Source: Pirellulales bacterium
Lineage (GTDB): Bacteria > Planctomycetota > Planctomycetia > Pirellulales > DATAWG01
Length of the DNA stretch: 64,000 bases
Assembly (NCBI GenBank): GCA_036267355.1
Contig: DATAWG010000003.1
Location: 1 to 64,000 of the forward strand
Direction: 5' to 3'
This document shows, one piece after another, positions 63,050 through 64,000 of the stretch. The notes below the pieces were generated by a model that searched no databases, was not told the DNA's origin, and saw only the letters and a list, made by a program, of their open reading frames with translations. The position numbers and the translations under genes are program-made. Within the stretch, counting starts at the first letter, position 1. Each line of letters opens with the position of its first letter.

Positions 63050-63102
63050 TGCGGGCCCCTCGCCCTTCGCCCCTCGCCGCTCGCCCCTAATCGCTCGCTC
63101 CT
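63050..63102. repeat. C-rich tract (family G)
   Basis: CCCCTCGCCCTTCGCCCC then CTCGCCGCTCGCCCC on the plus strand, in the divergent gap before the helicase gene. Confidence 0.75.
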
Positions 63103-63273
63103 TTCCTCTTCCAGCCTAGACTTTCCGCACTGCGTCTGCTATAGTTTGACCAGTTCGATCCTCTAGGCACATGGCCATTGGATTACTGCCAGGTCCAATG
63201 GCCTTCAAGTACGGACGCAAATTTGCGTCCCTCGCCTTCGGTCCTGGGAAAGCTCCCAAGAGACCGGCCAGCC

Positions 63274-63356
63274 TTTGAAAAAGGGGACTGGCTCCGAGCC
63301 GCGTATTGGCTCACAGGCTGTTTTGCGTTGTTCCAGTGCCTGTCCCCTTTTTCAAA
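63274..63356. repeat. TTGAAAAAGGGGACTGG / CCTGTCCCCTTTTTCAA inverted repeat
   Basis: Arms of about 17 bases with one mismatch, about 45 bases apart, in the helicase upstream region. Confidence 0.88.
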
Positions 63357-63397
63357 CCCCCCACGCAATACCGCCAACGTCGCGAGCGGTAAGCCGT

Positions 63398-63466
63398 CGC
63401 CGAGTTCTTGAAAACTCGGCCGTAGCGGCAGAGCGTCGGAATTCGCTTTGAATTCCGCTACGTGCG
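63398..63466 (+). promoter_or_regulatory. Two hairpins and a T run in the helicase leader
   Basis: GCCGAGTT-CTTGAA-AACTCGGC, then CGTAGCGG...GGAATTC-GCTT-TGAATTCC...GCTACG, then TTTTTTTT and AGGAAG before ATG 63492. The layout looks like a structured 5' leader or a second dispersed repeat. Confidence 0.4.
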
Positions 63467-63491
63467 ACAGAATTTTTTTTAGGAAGTCAGA

Positions 63492-64000
63492 ATGAGTTTT
63501 GATGTGTTCGGGCTGGCGCAGCCCATCTTGCGCGCCGTTGCTGCCGAAGGCTACACCACGCCGACGCCGATCCAATCGCAGGCCATCCCGCATGTGATCG
63601 CCGGCCGCGACCTGTTGGGCTGCGCCCAAACAGGCACCGGCAAGACCGCCGCCTTCGCGCTACCCATATTGCACCGCTTGCTGCAATCCGCCCCGGCTCC
63701 GGCCGCCGCGCACGCAACCGGCCCCACCGGCCATCACGCGGGCCAAGCCGGCGATTCCCGCAAGCAGGGCCATGCCTCGCGCAGCCATTCGACGCGCAGC
63801 CGCCGCAAGATTCGCACGCTCGTGCTTTCGCCGACCCGCGAATTGGCCGCCCAAATCGGCGAAAGCTTCGCCGCCTACGGCCGGCACACGGGGCTGCACC
63901 ACACGGTCGTATTCGGCGGCGTGAATCAACGCCCGCAAGTGCGCGATTTGCAGCGCGGCGTTGACACGCTGGTCGCCACGCCCGGCCGGCTGTTGGACTT
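63492..64000 (+). CDS. DEAD-box RNA helicase, 5' part
   Basis: The gene runs off the window; 169 residues are visible. ATG 63492 follows AGGAAG by five bases. The Q motif is [14 protein letters not shown]. The Walker A motif is [16 protein letters not shown]. Motif Ia is [10 protein letters not shown], then GG in FGGVNQRPQ, and motif Ib TPGRLLD. An insert rich in His, Ser, Arg and Gly ([20 protein letters not shown]) separates motif I from Ia, unusual for the RhlE/DeaD group it otherwise resembles. Confidence 0.93.
   Translation, partial: MSFDVFGLAQPILRAVAAEGYTTPTPIQSQAIPHVIAGRDLLGCAQTGTGKTAAFALPILHRLLQSAPAPAAAHATGPTGHHAGQAGDSRKQGHASRSHSTRSRRKIRTLVLSPTRELAAQIGESFAAYGRHTGLHHTVVFGGVNQRPQVRDLQRGVDTLVATPGRLLD

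Overview
The window is high-GC chromosomal DNA that reads as a member of the Planctomycetota, most likely near Pirellulales. This rests on protein features, not on a database search. They include a giant secreted protein with the planctomycete N-terminal motif LENRNMLSA, DUF4082 and Big_5-type repeats, a Tat-exported Gfo/Idh-type oxidoreductase next to a DoxX-like protein, LL-diaminopimelate aminotransferase, a PknB-type kinase remnant, FHA proteins, and a small Cys-rich protein of a type seen in planctomycetes. I saw no rRNA, tRNA, CRISPR array, transposase or phage gene.

Layout. 1-5.4 kb: the end of riboflavin synthase, a membrane-anchored Gfo/Idh protein, a degenerate RNase HI and glycogen branching enzyme (glgB). 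5.5-11.6 kb: a large PpiD/SurA-like exported protein and topA. 11.9-15.3 kb: a tight cluster of three tandem zinc-ribbon membrane paralogues followed by a multi-cluster radical SAM enzyme resembling the MJ0619/tetraether lipid synthase group. This is the best candidate for an undescribed system. 15.7-24.3 kb: FHA protein, ClC channel with CBS domains, small conserved proteins, an ECF sigma factor, Bcp peroxiredoxin and a pyruvate/indolepyruvate-decarboxylase-like enzyme. 24.4-34.3 kb: a fused membrane/spermidine-synthase-like protein, carA, a broken kinase in a repeat-rich stretch, a methyltransferase, an aminotransferase and a double-module parvulin. 34.7-39.6 kb: the 1620-residue surface protein. 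40-45 kb: a radical SAM protein, dapL, a VanZ-like protein, tmk and holB. 45-50.6 kb: a secreted protein, the DoxX and Gfo/Idh pair, and an FHA protein. 51-59.2 kb: a complete F1Fo ATP synthase operon on the minus strand (atpZ-like, atpI-like, atpB, E, F, H, A, G, D, C). 59.8-64 kb: a DUF4912 protein, a small protein, a methyltransferase and the start of a DEAD-box RNA helicase.

Two patterns run through the window. First, intergenic DNA is full of short dispersed palindromic repeats. One family (CCCAGGGAAGGCC facing GGCCTTCCCTGGG) occurs six times, and several others occur two to five times. Second, a C-rich tract (CCCTCACCC / CCCCTCGCCCC, read on the coding strand) lies at or within about 11 bases of at least seven start codons, where a Shine-Dalgarno sequence would be expected, including three junctions inside the ATP synthase operon. 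The opposite strand is G-quadruplex-prone.

The ATP synthase operon is preceded by a perfect TGTGA-N6-TCACA operator placed about 61 bases upstream of an inferred start of transcription. Start codons were chosen from Shine-Dalgarno matches and family starts, and several are GTG or TTG.
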